This document shows positions 62,150 to 64,000 of a stretch of 64,000 nucleotides of DNA, one piece after another. A program made the position numbers and the translations under genes. The notes beneath the pieces were generated by a model that ran no database searches, was not told the DNA's origin, and saw only the letters and a program-made list of their open reading frames with translations. The DNA lies in contig CBDATU010000011.1 in NCBI GenBank assembly GCA_965199865.1, forward strand, positions 248,001 through 312,000, read 5' to 3'. This stretch comes from JAPOUP01 sp965199865 (GTDB lineage Bacteria > Pseudomonadota > Alphaproteobacteria > Rhodobacterales > Rhodobacteraceae). The stretch's first letter is position 1. Each line of letters opens with the position of its first letter.

Positions 62150-63241
62150 CTACCTCACTTCATGCTCTGCCAGTCGTTGCCAGTCAAATGTCACGCCAAT
62201 ACCAGGATCGCCAGGCGCAACGGCCCTGTGATCATTGATGATCAGCGGGCGTTTCGTGTAGCTGTCAATCGGAAATGAGTGAACCTCAAGCCAGCCGGAA
62301 TCTGGCTGTGCCGAGACCAGGCTTACATGCAGTTCCTGCATTCCGTGGCTACAGATCGGAATGCCATGCTTTCGGGAAAGCTCCGCCACCTGCAGCCAAC
62401 CCGTAATGCCTCCGCAGTTGGAAGCGTCCGGCTGGATAAAGCCCAGTTTCGCATCCCGGAAGGCGTGTTCGAATTCGTGAATTGTGTGAAGGTTCTCGCC
62501 CATGGCCAGTGGAACCCCGGTAGCGTCCGCAATTTGTCCATATCCCTGGAAGTCGTCCGGGTTGATAGGTTCCTCGAACCACAGAATGTCGAATGGCCGG
62601 AACGCTTCCGCTGCCTCTATGGCCTGATCAACGTTCATCGAGTAGTTCGCGTCGACCATGAACGTGACGTTCGGGCCGATCAGGTCGCGAACGGCCCCGA
62701 TGCGCTCGATATCCGCCGCGAGTGTAGGTTGACCGATTTTGATTTTCACCGCGTTGAACCCGCGCCCGAGGTAACCGCGGATGGAGTCAAGAAGCTTTGG
62801 CAATGGAAAGTTCAGGTCGATTCCGCCAGCATATGCCCGGCACCGTTCCGCCGCGCCACCCGCCGCTTTCCAAAGCGGTAGTCCTGCGGTTCGGCAGCGA
62901 AGATCCCATAACGCGATATCAACCGCCGAGATCGCGAAGGACGCAATGCCGCCGCGTCCGACATAGTGGATATGCCATTGCATCGCTTCATTCAGGGATT
63001 CCACATCGTCAGCATCCCGGCCGCACAGAAATGGTGCAAGATCGTGGTCGACCATCGCCTTGATCGCACGGCCTCCCCTTCCGCCGGTATAGGTATATCC
63101 CGTGCCCTCGGAACCGTCGTTAAGCTCAATGCTCGCGGTTATCAGCTCGAAATGGGTGTGGTCACCGTGTTTCGCATCGGTCAGGACCTCGGCCAGAGGC
63201 ACTCTGAACAATCGTGACCGCACCCGCGAGATAGTCGCCAT
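62150..63241 (-). CDS. Enolase-superfamily sugar-acid dehydratase (mandelate racemase group)
   Basis: Mg-dependent enzyme that abstracts the alpha proton of a carboxylate; 363 residues. The KxK motif is in FNAVKIKIGQ. The metal ligands are Asp, Glu and Glu in VDANYS, WFEEPI and LAMGENLH. A His-Asp dyad is present: Asp in IQPDASNCGG and His in ICSHGMQELH. This combination defines the mandelate racemase subgroup, which contains many acid-sugar dehydratases. The ATG at 63241 gives the standard N-terminus (MATISRVRSRLFRVPLAEVL); 63 more codons upstream are open but atypical. It is first in the operon with an ADH and SDR, so dehydration of an imported sugar acid is the likely step. Confidence 0.92.
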   Translation of the reverse strand: MATISRVRSRLFRVPLAEVLTDAKHGDHTHFELITASIELNDGSEGTGYTYTGGRGGRAIKAMVDHDLAPFLCGRDADDVESLNEAMQWHIHYVGRGGIASFAISAVDIALWDLRCRTAGLPLWKAAGGAAERCRAYAGGIDLNFPLPKLLDSIRGYLGRGFNAVKIKIGQPTLAADIERIGAVRDLIGPNVTFMVDANYSMNVDQAIEAAEAFRPFDILWFEEPINPDDFQGYGQIADATGVPLAMGENLHTIHEFEHAFRDAKLGFIQPDASNCGGITGWLQVAELSRKHGIPICSHGMQELHVSLVSAQPDSGWLEVHSFPIDSYTKRPLIINDHRAVAPGDPGIGVTFDWQRLAEHEVR

Positions 63242-63847
63242 CCAACTTCCAGTCTGTTGTTTGAGTCCCAAAGCCAGCCGCTGCCATGCAGCTCCTGTGC
63301 TGGCTTCCAATCCGTGCTGTTTCAGCCTGACCCAAAGTAACGGGCGCCTGAATTCAATGCAAATCGCATGGGGTGGAAAACCATCTCCCTCAGAGTACGG
63401 ACCATGTGCATCGTAGAGGAACTCTGTCACCTTCTTTCGACATCATTATTCCCGACGCATCGCGGAATGGAGAAGCGTTGCCGCGGGACGAGAGGCTGGG
63501 AGCTCGTTTAGGGTTAGCCAGGATGTCCATAACATGATGACTTATTGCGATAACTTCAGGTCTGGCCTTTCAGTGAAGGGGTGTATCGGATACGGCACGT
63601 CCGCGGTTCACCACGCTATCGGGTGGATCCCGCCATTCCTTGTGCGGGGAAGCCACCATACGAATGGGATTCCGGCATCCGGTTGGCGTTGGGCGGCATC
63701 GCACTGAAATGTCCTGAACATGGTCGCGTCCGTGCCCAAACGGTCAGCGGTCTCTTCGGATTGTGGATGGATCGTGCCACCATTCCTGGGAGATTGGAAA
63801 GGTGTCCAAATCCTTCCTGCTCAGAGACATGGAAGTTTCGGAATCGC
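63242..63847. other. Upstream region of the sugar-acid operon
   Basis: About 600 bp with no supported gene on either strand. It should contain the promoter of the minus-strand operon. Operator-like boxes follow at its right end. Confidence 0.4.
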
Positions 63848-63940
63848 ATACCATGTGGTATCAGGACTTCCCCACAATGTAATGTCTCGGGCAAATTCCA
63901 CATCATGTAGATATGGACACTTGGATTCCACATTATGTAG
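63848..63940. promoter_or_regulatory. Operator-like repeats at the right window edge
   Basis: Two near-identical boxes, ATTCCACATCATGTAG (63895-63910) and ATTCCACATTATGTAG (63925-63940), lie exactly 30 bp apart. Each contains an imperfect palindrome CCACAT-N-ATGTAG. A further symmetrical site, ATACCATGTGGTAT (63848-63861), lies 47 bp to the left of the first box. The shape resembles IclR-family operators such as those of KdgR-type regulators. They may control the minus-strand sugar-acid operon or a gene beyond the window. Confidence 0.55.
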
Positions 63941-64000
63941 GGGTGTTAGCTTGCTGAATTGGCCCTGCGGTACGTTGCGCAGAGGCTTTATGCATCCCGT

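Noticed and set aside
1..64000. tRNA, rRNA or CRISPR arrays
   Set aside because: I looked for T-loop GTTCGAATC-type motifs and for regular direct repeats; matches such as GTTCGAATTC near 62469 fall inside protein genes and no array was found.

Overview
The window looks like GC-rich alphaproteobacterial chromosome from a metabolically versatile bacterium of Rhodobacterales or Rhodospirillales type. This is inferred from the gene mix: BMP-type, TRAP and tripartite tricarboxylate (TTT) uptake systems, an NAD-type molybdenum formate dehydrogenase, an oxalyl-CoA pathway and enolase-superfamily sugar-acid catabolism. Many insertion elements and broken genes suggest an accessory or eroding region, possibly of a host-associated organism, although some single-base breaks could be assembly errors. 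I saw no rRNA, tRNA or CRISPR array.

Layout. 0-3.1 kb: minus-strand BMP-type ABC importer (binding protein, ATPase, start of a permease). 3.3-4.5 kb: complete ISAs1-family element. 5.2-7.5 kb: amidase and a frameshifted cyclase-family gene. 7.6-14.1 kb: mobile and toxin-antitoxin-like zone with a decayed group II intron carrying a long hairpin insertion, a Fic protein with a striking operator array, a DUF4268 nuclease-like gene, IS30 and IS110 scraps, and hipB with a broken hipA. 14.4-18.6 kb: HisC-like aminotransferase, MFS transporter, amidohydrolase. 18.9-28.1 kb: a plus-strand cluster behind a perfect LacI-type palindrome (ABC ATPase, SnoaL-like proteins, HisD-like dehydrogenase, LacI regulator, SRPBCC protein, bicupin, MetE-like protein) whose substrate I cannot name. 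28.2-29.9 kb: decayed AAA ATPase.

30.5-51.3 kb is an oxalate/formate region: LysR, fused FdsG-FdsB and FdsA, then GntR, oxc, frc, a formyltransferase, fhs and tctCBA. Reading the genes together: the TTT system would import a carboxylate (perhaps oxalate), Frc and Oxc turn oxalate into formate and CO2, formate dehydrogenase oxidises formate to CO2 with NADH, and Fhs feeds one-carbon units to folate. Between the formate dehydrogenase and oxalate halves sits the most striking structure of the window: two IS4-type elements, one nested inside the other, each encoding a transposase fused to a DruA-like (DUF4338) domain, each with its own inverted repeats and target duplication.

51.5-52.9 kb: an in-frame chimera of an IS110 transposase remnant and the C-terminal half of an AAA ATPase. 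53.7-63.2 kb: minus-strand catabolic cluster with an enolase-superfamily dehydratase, zinc alcohol dehydrogenase, SDR, TRAP transporter (DctP, DctQ, DctM) and a divergent SucCD-like acyl-CoA ligase. The right edge holds two operator-like boxes exactly 30 bp apart.
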